Source: an uncultured Collinsella sp.
GTDB taxonomy: Bacteria > Actinomycetota > Coriobacteriia > Coriobacteriales > Coriobacteriaceae
DNA length: 64,000 nucleotides
Direction: 5' to 3'
Assembly: GCA_958413765.1 (NCBI GenBank)
Contig: CATYVH010000003.1
Location: 1 to 64,000, forward strand
Positions 42,284 to 50,418 of this stretch are shown here, piece after piece; positions within the stretch are counted from its first letter, which is position 1; every line of letters starts with the position of its first letter. A program made the translations under genes and the position numbers. The notes beneath the pieces are model-generated. The model saw nothing but the letters and a program-made list of their open reading frames with translations, was not told the origin of the DNA and did not search any database.

Positions 42284-43621
42284 CTTAGAGGTCCTCGCGC
42301 CAGAAGGGCATGCTCATGCAGCGCGGGCCGCCGCGGCCGCGGGAGAGCTCGGCGGAGGGCACGACGAGAAGGTCCAGGCCCTCCTTGTACAGCACGTCGT
42401 TGGTGACGGTGTTGCGCGCGTAGACGCAGATCTTGCCGGGCTCGACGCACAGGGTGTTGGAGCCGTCGTTCCACTGCTCGCGGGAGGCCGCGATCGGGTC
42501 GCCGCCGCCGCAGGGGATCAGCTTGACCTGGTCGACGCCGGTGGCGTCCTCCAGGACGTGCTCGAGGGTGTCCTCGATCAGGCGGATGTTCACGTCGCCC
42601 GGGTTCTTGCCGGCGGTCAGCTCGTAGACGCGCAGGGTGCCCATGATGGCGGGGTGGATCGTGAACTTATCGACGTCGATCTGGGTGAAGACCGTGTCGA
42701 GGTGCATGAAGGCGCGCGAGACGGGGATGTCGAAGGCCAGGATGCGCTCGACCTTGGAGTCGGAGTTCCAGAAGATGTTCTGGGCCATGACGTCGATAGC
42801 GGCGGCCTGGGTGCGCTGGGAGATGCCGACGGCGAGGGTCTTCTCGTTGATGTTCAGCACGTCGCCGCCCTCGGTGTGGAACTGGCAGTCGCGGCGGAAG
42901 TACAGGGAGACGTCCTTGTAGTCGGGGTGGTACTTGAAGACGTACTTGCCGTACAGGGTCTCGCGGTTGCGGGTGACCGAGTACATGCGGTTGAGGTTGA
43001 CGCCCTCGCCGACGACCGCGAACGGGTCGCGGGTGAAGTAGAGGTTGGGCATCGGGTCGATGATCAGGTCGGACTCGGACTCGGAGTTGACCAGGGAGTC
43101 GAGGGTCGTGGACGCCGTGAGGGGCATGTCGATCTCGGCCTTGGTCATGCCGGCCATGGTCTTCTTGACGAACTCGAGGTTGTCCTCGATGGAGTCCAGC
43201 TTCTCGCGGACGATCTGCGGCATGTGCTGGCCGCGGATGCCTGCCTCGGCGATGTACTGGTCGGTGAACTCGGCGCGGGCGCCGGGGACCTGGTCGAACA
43301 CCTCTGCGACGAGGTTCTCGAGGTAGAGCACCTCCACGCCCTGGTCCCTCAGGATCTGGGCGAAGGTGTCGTGCTCCTGCTGCGCGACCTCAAGGAACGG
43401 GACGTCGTCGAACAGGAGTCGCTCGAGCTCGTCGGGCGGCAGGTTGAGGAGCTCGTCGCCGGGACGGTGCAGGCAGACCTTCCTGAGCTTGCCGATCTCG
43501 GAAGGCACGTGCAGACCTTTCGTCATGGCCTCCTACCTTTCTTTCGGGCCCTTGTCAGGGCCGATTCGTTAGCGCCCCTCCGTGTGAGGCGTTATTGCTG
43601 ACGACATATTTATATCCAAAA
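42284..43621. repeat. arcA block copy 2
   Basis: Second copy of the block described at 39194-40531, in the same orientation. Upstream of 43621 the sequence diverges except for short kept islands that match copy 1 at the same offset. Confidence 0.92.
42285..43526 (-). CDS. arcA: arginine deiminase, copy 2
   Basis: A 413-residue arginine deiminase identical in amino-acid sequence to the copy at 39195-40436, with the same active-site blocks (HTEGGDVL, GRGGPRCMSMPF). All of its coding DNA appears the same too. Downstream it is followed by the aminotransferase rather than by arcB, so it may be transcribed alone or with the aminotransferase. The promoter region is only partly shared, so the two copies may answer to different signals. 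Its leader includes the same AGGAGG ribosome site. The lack of any silent difference suggests very recent duplication, gene conversion, or an assembly artefact. Confidence 0.95.
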   Translation of the reverse strand: MTKGLHVPSEIGKLRKVCLHRPGDELLNLPPDELERLLFDDVPFLEVAQQEHDTFAQILRDQGVEVLYLENLVAEVFDQVPGARAEFTDQYIAEAGIRGQHMPQIVREKLDSIEDNLEFVKKTMAGMTKAEIDMPLTASTTLDSLVNSESESDLIIDPMPNLYFTRDPFAVVGEGVNLNRMYSVTRNRETLYGKYVFKYHPDYKDVSLYFRRDCQFHTEGGDVLNINEKTLAVGISQRTQAAAIDVMAQNIFWNSDSKVERILAFDIPVSRAFMHLDTVFTQIDVDKFTIHPAIMGTLRVYELTAGKNPGDVNIRLIEDTLEHVLEDATGVDQVKLIPCGGGDPIAASREQWNDGSNTLCVEPGKICVYARNTVTNDVLYKEGLDLLVVPSAELSRGRGGPRCMSMPFWREDL

Positions 43622-43674
43622 ACCACCCGCAATTCCACCTCGCCCCCGAACGGTCAGCAAAGTGCGATGAACGG
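43609..43674 (-). promoter_or_regulatory. arcA copy 2 promoter with CCGTTC-N15-CCGTTC boxes
   Basis: The TATAAA box lies at 43609-43614 and CCGTTC boxes at 43648-43653 and 43669-43674, exactly as before arcA copy 1. Between and beyond the boxes the two upstream regions differ at many positions, so the boxes stand out as kept. Confidence 0.6.
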
Positions 43675-44078
43675 TATATCGCATATGATTCCCCCATGAT
43701 GCACTTCAGTTTCGTAAAGCAGATTTTCCTAGGTAAACGTTATTTTTTTCTAGTAATTCAAGACGAAACACTCAAAGTTATCCATGATTCAAAATTGCAT
43801 AGCGAAAACGGTTTTCTGCATATATATGACGCCTGTCCTCGATTCGACCTACATTCGATTATATTCAGCTTGCTATCATTCTTATTCATACATTCTCACC
43901 AGTTGTGTGAGGATATAGATCGCTTACTCAAAGCACCGGGCGTTAGTACTTCGGCTCGTCAGCGTTAGAAGTAGGTAAAGATACCGTTCGCACAATGCGT
44001 CCGTGCCGCAAGTCGACTAAATTGAGACAATAGAGAATAGTGTTGGGCTACCGTCCCCTGCGGGGACTGAACGGACAG
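43675..44078. other. gene-free AT-rich region before ppk1
   Basis: This 404-nt stretch separates the arcA copy 2 promoter from ppk1, which diverge. It is much AT-richer than the genes and contains ATTCA words, a further CCGTTC on the plus strand (in GATACCGTTCG at 43980-43990, similar to GATACCGTTCA near 40832 upstream of arcA copy 1), and the palindrome GTCCCCTGCGGGGAC (44053-44067) just before the ppk1 start. No convincing -35/-10 pair was found for ppk1. Confidence 0.5.
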
Positions 44079-46475
44079 ATGAATATGCCGAGCAAAATCG
44101 AAAAAAAGCAAGCCGCCGCAAAGCTGCGCAAACCGCCGCGCGACTTCTCGTACACGCAGAACCGAGAGCTCAGCTGGCTGCGCTTTGATAACCGCGTGCT
44201 TGACGAGGCATTCGACGAGACCGTTCCTTTGTTCGAGCGTCTAAAGTTCGTCTCGATCTTCGAGTCAAACCTCGATGAGTTCCTCATGGTGCGCGTGGGT
44301 GGCCTGTCCGACCTGGCCGAGCTCAAAAAGCAACCTGTCGACAACAAGAGCAATATGACCGCCTCCGAACAGGTCGATGCCGTCATGGCAGAGCTGCCCG
44401 GGCTCCTTACCCGTTGGGAGTCCATTTTTAAGAACATCGAGGGCAAACTCAACGCCCTGGGCGTTCACCGCGCTCGCATCGATTCGCTTACGCCCGAGGA
44501 GCGCACCTTTGTCACCCGCTACTTCCAGGCCTACGTGTCGCCGGTCATCTCGCCGCTGGTGATCGACCCGCGCCACCCCTTCCCCAACCTGCGCAACGGC
44601 GCGCTCTACCTGGCCTGCGGCTTGGACGGCGTCACCGACGAGGAAAGTCTGCTGGGCCTGATCGAGATTCCCGCCTCGATGAACCGCGTGGTCGAGATCC
44701 CCTCGCCCACCGGCACCTACTCCTACATTCTGCTCGAGGACGTCATCCTCGCCTGCCTGGACAGCTGCTTTGGCTCCTATAAGCCACTCGACCGCGCGCT
44801 CATCCGCGTCACCCGCAACGCCGACATCGATCCGGACGGCGAGGGCGTCGAAGAGGAAGAGGACTACCGTCAGCACATGAAGCGCATCCTCAAGAAGCGC
44901 CTGCGCCTGCAGCCGGTAGTACTCGCCGTCTCGGGCTCACTCGAAAAAGTAACGCTCAAGACTATCCGCAAGGCGCTCGAGCTCTCGCGTCGCTCGGTCT
45001 TTACCTGCGATATCCCGCTCAACCTGGGCTATGTCTTCGGCATTGAGGGCAAGATTCCCGAGCACCTGCGCAACGAGCTGCTCTTTACGCCGTTTAAGCC
45101 GCAGCCCAACCCCACCATCGATATGACCCGCTCCATCCGCGAGCAGGTACTTCAGCACGACAAGCTGCTCTTTTATCCCTATGAGGCTATGAACCCCTTC
45201 CTGGATCTGGTGCACGAGGCCGCCTACGACCCCGAGTGCATCTCACTGCGCATCACACTCTACCGCGTGGCCAAGCAGAGCCGCCTGTGCGAGTCGCTGA
45301 TCGATGCCGCCGAGAACGGCAAAGAGGTCACGGTGCTCATGGAGCTCCGCGCCCGCTTCGACGAGCAGAACAACATCGAGTGGGCCGAGCGTCTGGAAGA
45401 GGCAGGCTGCACCGTCATCTACGGCTCCGAAGGCTTTAAGTGCCACTCCAAGATCTGCCAGCTCACCTATCGCGAGGGCATGGCGCTTACACGCCTGACG
45501 CTGTTGGGCACCGGCAACTTTAACGAGAAGACGGCCAAGCTCTACAGCGACTTTATGCTCATGACCGCCCACCCCGGCATCGGCGAGGACGCCAACTTGT
45601 TCTTCCGCAACCTATCGCTGGGCAACCTGCGCGGCGATTACCGCTTCCTGGGCGTGGCGCCCGTGGGCCTCAAGCCGCTCATCATGCGCGGCCTGGACCG
45701 CGAGATCCAGCGCGCCCTCGCTGGCGAGCCAGCCCGTGTGTTCTTTAAGCTCAACTCGCTCACCGACCGCGAGGTCATCGACAAGATCGCCGAGGCATCG
45801 TGCGCAGGAGTCCGCGTTGACATGATCATCCGCGGCATCCCGTGCCTCAAGCCGGGCGTTGCCGGCAAGACCGAGAACGTGCATGTCCGTTCTATCGTCG
45901 GGCGCTTTTTGGAGCATGCGCGCGTTTACGCCTTTGGCGTGGACTCGGACATGATCTATCTGAGCTCGGCCGACATGATGACGCGCAACACCGAGCACCG
46001 CGTGGAAATCGCCTTCCCCGTGCTCGACCCCACCTGCCGCGCCCTGGTGCACGAATACATGAGTATGCAGCTGCGCGACAACGTGAAGGCCCGCAGCCTC
46101 ACGAGCGACGGCACCTGGGTCCCCGTGAAGCGCGCAGAGGGTGAGAAGCCCTTCAACTCACAGGAAGCCCTGCTGGAGCGTGCCTATCGCAACGCCGAGG
46201 CCGCCGCCGAGGCAAAGCCCGCCCCTGCTCCTGAGCCGCAGCCGGCAACACCCGAGGTTCAGAAGGTCCAGGCGACCGTCATTGAGCCCGAGCCTGCACC
46301 TGCACCTCAGCCCGAGCCGCAGGTCACCAAGCCCGCACCCGAGACGAATGCCCGTCGCAAGAAGCCCGCCGGCAAGACCAAAGCCATCGAGCGCCATCGC
46401 CCCGGTCGCGTGCGCATGGGCCTGGGCCTGATCGGCCTGGGTCTTAAGACACTCATTACCGGCAAGACGAAATAG
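44079..46475 (+). CDS. ppk1: polyphosphate kinase 1
   Basis: A 798-residue PPK1. The N-terminal domain begins FSYTQNRELSWLRFDNRVLDEA, followed by FVSIFESNLDEFLMVRVGGL and the head region HPFPNLRNGALYL. The PLD-like catalytic domains carry YPYEAMNPFLDLV, the autophosphorylated His in KCHSKICQL, LLGTGNFNEKTAKLYSDF and the second His region VGRFLEHARVY. It makes polyphosphate from ATP reversibly. The last roughly 95 residues form a Pro/Glu/Ala-rich linker and a basic, Gly/Leu-rich tail (RPGRVRMGLGLIGLGLKTL) not found in E. coli PPK1, perhaps a membrane or nucleic-acid contact. The start is ATG 44079 or 44085. Confidence 0.95.
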   Translation: MNMPSKIEKKQAAAKLRKPPRDFSYTQNRELSWLRFDNRVLDEAFDETVPLFERLKFVSIFESNLDEFLMVRVGGLSDLAELKKQPVDNKSNMTASEQVDAVMAELPGLLTRWESIFKNIEGKLNALGVHRARIDSLTPEERTFVTRYFQAYVSPVISPLVIDPRHPFPNLRNGALYLACGLDGVTDEESLLGLIEIPASMNRVVEIPSPTGTYSYILLEDVILACLDSCFGSYKPLDRALIRVTRNADIDPDGEGVEEEEDYRQHMKRILKKRLRLQPVVLAVSGSLEKVTLKTIRKALELSRRSVFTCDIPLNLGYVFGIEGKIPEHLRNELLFTPFKPQPNPTIDMTRSIREQVLQHDKLLFYPYEAMNPFLDLVHEAAYDPECISLRITLYRVAKQSRLCESLIDAAENGKEVTVLMELRARFDEQNNIEWAERLEEAGCTVIYGSEGFKCHSKICQLTYREGMALTRLTLLGTGNFNEKTAKLYSDFMLMTAHPGIGEDANLFFRNLSLGNLRGDYRFLGVAPVGLKPLIMRGLDREIQRALAGEPARVFFKLNSLTDREVIDKIAEASCAGVRVDMIIRGIPCLKPGVAGKTENVHVRSIVGRFLEHARVYAFGVDSDMIYLSSADMMTRNTEHRVEIAFPVLDPTCRALVHEYMSMQLRDNVKARSLTSDGTWVPVKRAEGEKPFNSQEALLERAYRNAEAAAEAKPAPAPEPQPATPEVQKVQATVIEPEPAPAPQPEPQVTKPAPETNARRKKPAGKTKAIERHRPGRVRMGLGLIGLGLKTLITGKTK

Positions 46476-46588
46476 TCGTTTGTAGAAGCAGTTTGTAGAA
46501 GCGCCCCGCATTTGAGGAAAGCCTCGGATGCGGGGTGCTTTTCCCTGCTACCATGGTGCGGACAACAACGCGAATGACAGGCAGGGAT

Positions 46589-47902
46589 ATGAAGCTCACT
46601 ATAGAATCGATGACCTACGGCGCCGACGGGCTGGCGCACGCCGACAACGGCAAGGCCGTCTTTGTGCAGGGCGCCGTGGCAGGCGACACCGTCGAGGCCG
46701 AGGTCGTACAGGACGGCAAGTCGTTCATGCGCGCCCGCCCCACCGAGATTCTGGAGCCAAGCCCCGATCGCATTCAGCCTCCCTGCCCCTTCGTTGGCAT
46801 CTGCGGCGGCTGCTCGTGGGGCAATCTCTCACGCACGGCACAGCTCGCCGCCAAGGAGCAAAACCTGCGCTCCACGCTCGAGCGCATCGGCAAGTTCGCT
46901 CCCGAGCAGGTCGATGAGTTGGTACAGCCCATCCGCCATACCAAGGACGACTGGGGCTACCGCAATAAAATCGAGCTCGAACCGACCGTCGTCAACGGTC
47001 GCGTGCGCCTTGGCATGCACGGTGTCGACCCCAGCAAAATCGTGACCGTCGATGCGTGCCCGCTGTTCGATAAGCGCTTCCCAAAGGCGCTCAAATCGGT
47101 CGTCGGCGCACTCAACTATCTAAGCGGCAGCCATGACTTGGGGCTCGAACGCGTGGGCATTCGCGCCTCGCGCCGCACCAAGGCGCTCGAGGTCGCGCTC
47201 TGGACGCCCACAGGATCCTTTCCGCGCTCGCAGGTCTCGCGCGTGCTGGCGGACGCCGCTCATCCCACGAGCATCGTGCGTGTGATGAGCAAGGGCGAAA
47301 AGAAAGCCCGCCGTGTCTCCAAAGTCGAGATGCTCGCCGGCGAGGGCTCGTGGACCGAGAACATCGCCGAAGGCCAGATGCGCTTGTCTGCCCCATCGTT
47401 TTTCCAGGTCAATACCAAGGGCGCCGAGATTTTGATTGAGCTCGTTATGGACGCCCTCGACCCGCAGGAAGACGAGCTTGCCGTGGATCTGTACTGCGGT
47501 GCCGGCACCTTTACCCTACCGCTCGCCCGCCGCTGCGATTTTGTCGCCGCCGTCGAGGCCTATGGCCCGGCCGTGCGCGATCTACGCCGTAACCTGGAGA
47601 TCAACAAGCTCGATAACGTCGATGTCATCGGCGGCGACGCGGTGCGCGAGTTCCCCGATCAGGACGCCGATGTCCTGGTAGTCGATCCGCCGCGCGCAGG
47701 ATTGGCGCCCGAGGCGATAGACCTCATCGCGAGCACGAGCGCCCGCGATGTCGCCTACGTGAGCTGCGACCCGGCAACTCTGGCCCGCGACCTCAAGCGC
47801 TTTGTCGAGGAGGGCACCTTCTCCCCCGTCAAGATCACGCCGGTCGACCTATTCCCGCAAACCTTCCACTGCGAAACCGTCGTCCACCTCAAGCGCAACT
47901 AG
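46589..47902 (+). CDS. rlmD: 23S rRNA (uracil-5-)-methyltransferase RlmD/RumA family
   Basis: A 437-residue methyltransferase. An N-terminal TRAM domain (about 1-55: MKLTIESMTYGADGLAHADN) is followed by iron-sulphur cysteines in PPCPFVGICGGC with a fourth in DACPLF. The SAM domain contains FFQVNTKGAEIL, DLYCGAGTFTLPLA, VDPPRAGL and the catalytic Cys in YVSCDPATLARD. It methylates C5 of a uridine in 23S rRNA (or tRNA in related enzymes). The ATG at 46589 follows GGCAGGGA. Confidence 0.92.
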   Translation: MKLTIESMTYGADGLAHADNGKAVFVQGAVAGDTVEAEVVQDGKSFMRARPTEILEPSPDRIQPPCPFVGICGGCSWGNLSRTAQLAAKEQNLRSTLERIGKFAPEQVDELVQPIRHTKDDWGYRNKIELEPTVVNGRVRLGMHGVDPSKIVTVDACPLFDKRFPKALKSVVGALNYLSGSHDLGLERVGIRASRRTKALEVALWTPTGSFPRSQVSRVLADAAHPTSIVRVMSKGEKKARRVSKVEMLAGEGSWTENIAEGQMRLSAPSFFQVNTKGAEILIELVMDALDPQEDELAVDLYCGAGTFTLPLARRCDFVAAVEAYGPAVRDLRRNLEINKLDNVDVIGGDAVREFPDQDADVLVVDPPRAGLAPEAIDLIASTSARDVAYVSCDPATLARDLKRFVEEGTFSPVKITPVDLFPQTFHCETVVHLKRN

Positions 47903-47934
47903 CAGATATTATTTCTGGGGCGGGGATAAGACAG

Positions 47935-47965
47935 TCATTCGATGCTCGATGGTTTAGCCCCGTCT
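47935..47965 (+). repeat. TGGGGCGGGGAT repeat element, unpaired copy
   Basis: TGGGGCGGGGATAAGACAGT followed by CATTCG resembles the left arm of the perfect palindrome at 49852-49906 and the copies at 50319 and 56654. Here I see no clean second arm, so it may be a decayed copy. It lies 33 nt after the rlmD stop. Confidence 0.5.
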
Positions 47966-48023
47966 CCTGTCATGCATTTCGAAACAGACGGGACTGGAAA
48001 GCAGCGCAAGCCACCAAACAATG

Positions 48024-48062
48024 GCCCAGTTGATTACATTTTCATAATGCAATCAACTGGGC
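48024..48062. terminator. bidirectional terminator between rlmD and the beta-propeller gene
   Basis: GCCCAGTTGATT (48024-48035) is exactly complementary to 48051-48062 with a 15-nt AT-rich loop, followed by ATTTCATTT. It lies between two convergent genes. Confidence 0.8.
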
Positions 48063-48099
48063 ATTTCATTTAACTATGCACGTTGACACGGTATCGCAG

Positions 48100-49710
48100 T
48101 TAGCGTTTTATCGGGGTGCCGCAATGAGGACAGAACTTTGCATCAGGAACAAGCGGAGTGCCGCATGAAGCACAGAAGCGCGGCCCATCCATAGAGGTTG
48201 TAGCCTGGTGGAATTGCTGCTCACCACTAAACCGAAGCGAGCCCTGCTGGCGCGAAGGGTTAATTTGTGAGTCGGCAGCGGATCCCAGAGGGGTCGCCCC
48301 AGAATCGGTGGCCACGCGAGACGCCATCTTCCTGCGGACAACAAAAACGACGACGATAACGACAACCGCCAGCGCAACAACAATTGCGCCGACAATAATA
48401 GGACTGAACAAGAAGGACTCTTCGGCCTTTCCAGATGACGCTGTTTTTAGAGGACTTCGCGCAATGTTCGACTTGTACACATCAACCCGAATGCCCTTTT
48501 CAGCATGACCCATACTACAAACCAGCGTATCGTCATCAGCAAACCAGAGCCTGTCTCCGCTCTTTAAAGGCGTCTTAGAAGCAACGTTCTTATTTAAATC
48601 AAGCAATACCATCTTGTCATTGTTATCAGAATTAGTTTTAATTCCGAGCACATATCGACCATCATTGGACAATGAACCATAAGCGCCAACCGGACTAGAC
48701 GGCTTTACTTTCTCCCCCTGCTTGCCCGAAGCACAATCATATACCGCGACTTCGTCAGAAGAAGTATCATTACCTTGCGCAATTAAAGCCAATGAACCGC
48801 TCGAATTAACCGAGCAAATGCCATCATCTTCATTCGGGTAGTCAGGCTCTGAAAGACCGCAAACAGCATCATTTGTCATTTCGCCATTCTTCGACAACAG
48901 AGCGCCGTTGTTAAGGACGGTGCCTTTGTCCGAAGTAATTGGAATGCCGGAAAAACAAAGGCCCAAAGGATAGACGGCTCCATAACTGTTTTCCGTATCC
49001 AGTTCAACGCTAACGATATTGGCAATCGAAGCTGTGCCTAAGTCATAGGTAACTATTTTATTGCAACTTTTGCCATCTTCAGACCCATCGAACACTATGT
49101 ATCCGTACATACCATCCGAAGACAGCCAGTAGTCGTCTCGTATTACCTCAGAAGAGGGCTCAACGCCAAGATTATCATCATCTATAGCAAATTGCTCCTC
49201 AATCTCATCTTTTTCGAAATTGTACTTGCAAAACTGAATCGATCGAGACCCCGAAAGAAATAGAAATGATTTTCCATCTTCAGAAAGCTGAAAACGACTC
49301 GCCCTGCCATCTGCAATAACGGAACTTCCAAGCTTATAAGTCTTTGATTTATTTGAGCTCAAATCATAGGCGGTAACCGACAGGCTATCCTCGTCGTACG
49401 CATATAACGTCTTTTCATCGGAAGAGAAGCAGCAGTAGCCATCCCAGCTGTTCTCGAGGGACATTTTGATACGCTTCTGCGTTCCGTCTTCAACGTTTAA
49501 AACCGTTCCATAATCGCCGGGGTCACCATTATTATCCTCGTTAAAGACGATGTACTTCCCGGATAAAGATCGGCACACAGCACTCTCAGCGCTTTCCACC
49601 GTATATGTGTCTTTGAATTTCGGTTTGGGGACATCGGCAGCATAGGCGCCCAGCGGCGCGACAATAAGGCTAGCGGCCAGCGCCAGACCGGCTATTAGAA
49701 GCCCCCCCAT
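48100..49710 (-). CDS. membrane-anchored beta-propeller protein with zinc ribbon, probable frameshift at the signal peptide
   Basis: A 536-residue protein from the in-frame ATG at 49710. A hydrophobic signal segment (LLIAGLALAASLIVAPLGAYA) is followed by about seven propeller-like repeats, each with an S-x-D/DG turn (LSGKYIVF, SSDEKTLYAY, SEDGKSFLFL, SSDGMYGYIV, NSSGSLALI, SNDGRYVLGI, ADDDTLVCS). One membrane helix comes next (IIVGAIVVALAVVVIVVVFVV), then a cytoplasmic linker and a C-terminal zinc ribbon (FCASCGTPL, FCPHCGTP). The best ribosome site (GAAAGGGG) serves an ATG at 49733 in another frame that would give the basic start MPNTRKMKWGG; that frame joins this one only if the run of seven Gs at 49702-49708 had eight. 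GC is well below the neighbours, suggesting transfer. Function is unknown. Confidence 0.65.
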   Translation of the reverse strand: MGGLLIAGLALAASLIVAPLGAYAADVPKPKFKDTYTVESAESAVCRSLSGKYIVFNEDNNGDPGDYGTVLNVEDGTQKRIKMSLENSWDGYCCFSSDEKTLYAYDEDSLSVTAYDLSSNKSKTYKLGSSVIADGRASRFQLSEDGKSFLFLSGSRSIQFCKYNFEKDEIEEQFAIDDDNLGVEPSSEVIRDDYWLSSDGMYGYIVFDGSEDGKSCNKIVTYDLGTASIANIVSVELDTENSYGAVYPLGLCFSGIPITSDKGTVLNNGALLSKNGEMTNDAVCGLSEPDYPNEDDGICSVNSSGSLALIAQGNDTSSDEVAVYDCASGKQGEKVKPSSPVGAYGSLSNDGRYVLGIKTNSDNNDKMVLLDLNKNVASKTPLKSGDRLWFADDDTLVCSMGHAEKGIRVDVYKSNIARSPLKTASSGKAEESFLFSPIIVGAIVVALAVVVIVVVFVVRRKMASRVATDSGATPLGSAADSQINPSRQQGSLRFSGEQQFHQATTSMDGPRFCASCGTPLVPDAKFCPHCGTPIKR

Positions 49711-49851
49711 TTCATTTTTCTCGTATTTGGCATGGTTTCCCCTTTCAATCGAGAAGTGAATATGACCTGAGGCTACGCTAAGCCCGAAAAAGCAAAATCT
49801 GTTGCGCAACAATTCTCAGCGTGCAAAAAAGTCGATAACGCCTGATGAAAA

Positions 49852-49906
49852 TGGGACGGGGATTAAATAATCATTGGTACCGAATGATTATTTAATCCCC
49901 GTCCCA
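49852..49906. repeat. perfect 24-bp palindrome with TGGGACGGGG
   Basis: Arms 49852-49875 and 49883-49906 are exactly complementary around a 7-nt loop GGTACCG. The outer 10 bp are TGGGACGGGG; the inner part is AT-rich (ATTAAATAATCATT). It lies between the two zinc-ribbon genes, just after the stop of the smaller one, and may act as its terminator. Confidence 0.9.
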
Positions 49907-49912
49907 GAAAAA

Positions 49913-50212
49913 TCACTGGTGGTTGACCGGAGCGCCGCAGTTTTGGCAGAAGGATGCATTTGCTTCCAACTTTGAGCCGCACTGAGCGCAAAAATGAGCG
50001 GGCTCAACCGGCTGAGCATCATCGATCGCGGTCGGCACCTGCTGTGCCGGCGGGACCTGCTGCATCGGAGGCATTTGCTGGTACGAATTGGACTGAGGAG
50101 GCTGAGGCTTATTCGACGATTCCTTGTTCAAGATAACAGCAAAGGCGACAGCCGCGACACCACCAAATACAACGAGCAAAACAAGAAGATCGGATACCCT
50201 AAGGCCTATCAT
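49913..50212 (-). CDS. small membrane protein with C-terminal zinc ribbon
   Basis: A 99-residue protein. An N-terminal membrane helix (VSDLLVLLVVFGGVAAVAFAVIL, key hydrophobic span residues 6-28) is followed by a Gln/Pro/Met-rich linker (about 30-70) and a zinc ribbon with two CxxC pairs (FCAQCGSKL and FCQNCGAPV). The ribbon resembles that at the end of the neighbouring propeller protein (CASCGTPL, CPHCGTP), so the two may share a partner. GAGGAG lies about 12 nt upstream of the ATG. No function can be assigned. Confidence 0.7.
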   Translation of the reverse strand: MIGLRVSDLLVLLVVFGGVAAVAFAVILNKESSNKPQPPQSNSYQQMPPMQQVPPAQQVPTAIDDAQPVEPAHFCAQCGSKLEANASFCQNCGAPVNHQ

Positions 50213-50309
50213 CGCACATCAGCTCCTCATTTAGTGAAACATGACGGATGCTGAGATTTTATCGCCGCGCCGCAAGCCCCTCCTAGTGCGCAACACCCAT
50301 CCACCCTGC

Positions 50310-50350
50310 ATGATTTTCTGGGGCGGGGATCAAAATCATTGGGGAACGGG
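50310..50350 (+). repeat. TGGGGCGGGGAT repeat element with ATGATTTT arms
   Basis: TGGGGCGGGGAT (50319-50330) sits between ATGATTTT (50310-50317) and its complement AAAATCAT (50332-50339). The core matches the palindrome family at 49852, 47935 and 56654. It is upstream of the DJ-1/PfpI gene. Confidence 0.55.
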
Positions 50351-50418
50351 GCGTGGCAAGCGGGGGTCTTCGGGGTATAAGACGGCTAATTGTATGCCGC
50401 CCTATGAAAGGAACCCTT

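Noticed and set aside
43696..43968. 90-codon open frame in the AT-rich gap before ppk1
   Set aside because: No ribosome site, composition unlike genes of this genome, hydrophobic and aromatic but no family; it overlaps the likely regulatory region. A real small protein cannot be fully excluded.
50310..50350. The TGGGGCGGGG elements as CRISPR-type repeats or IS ends
   Set aside because: Copies are scattered, not regularly spaced, carry no spacers, and no transposase is in the window.
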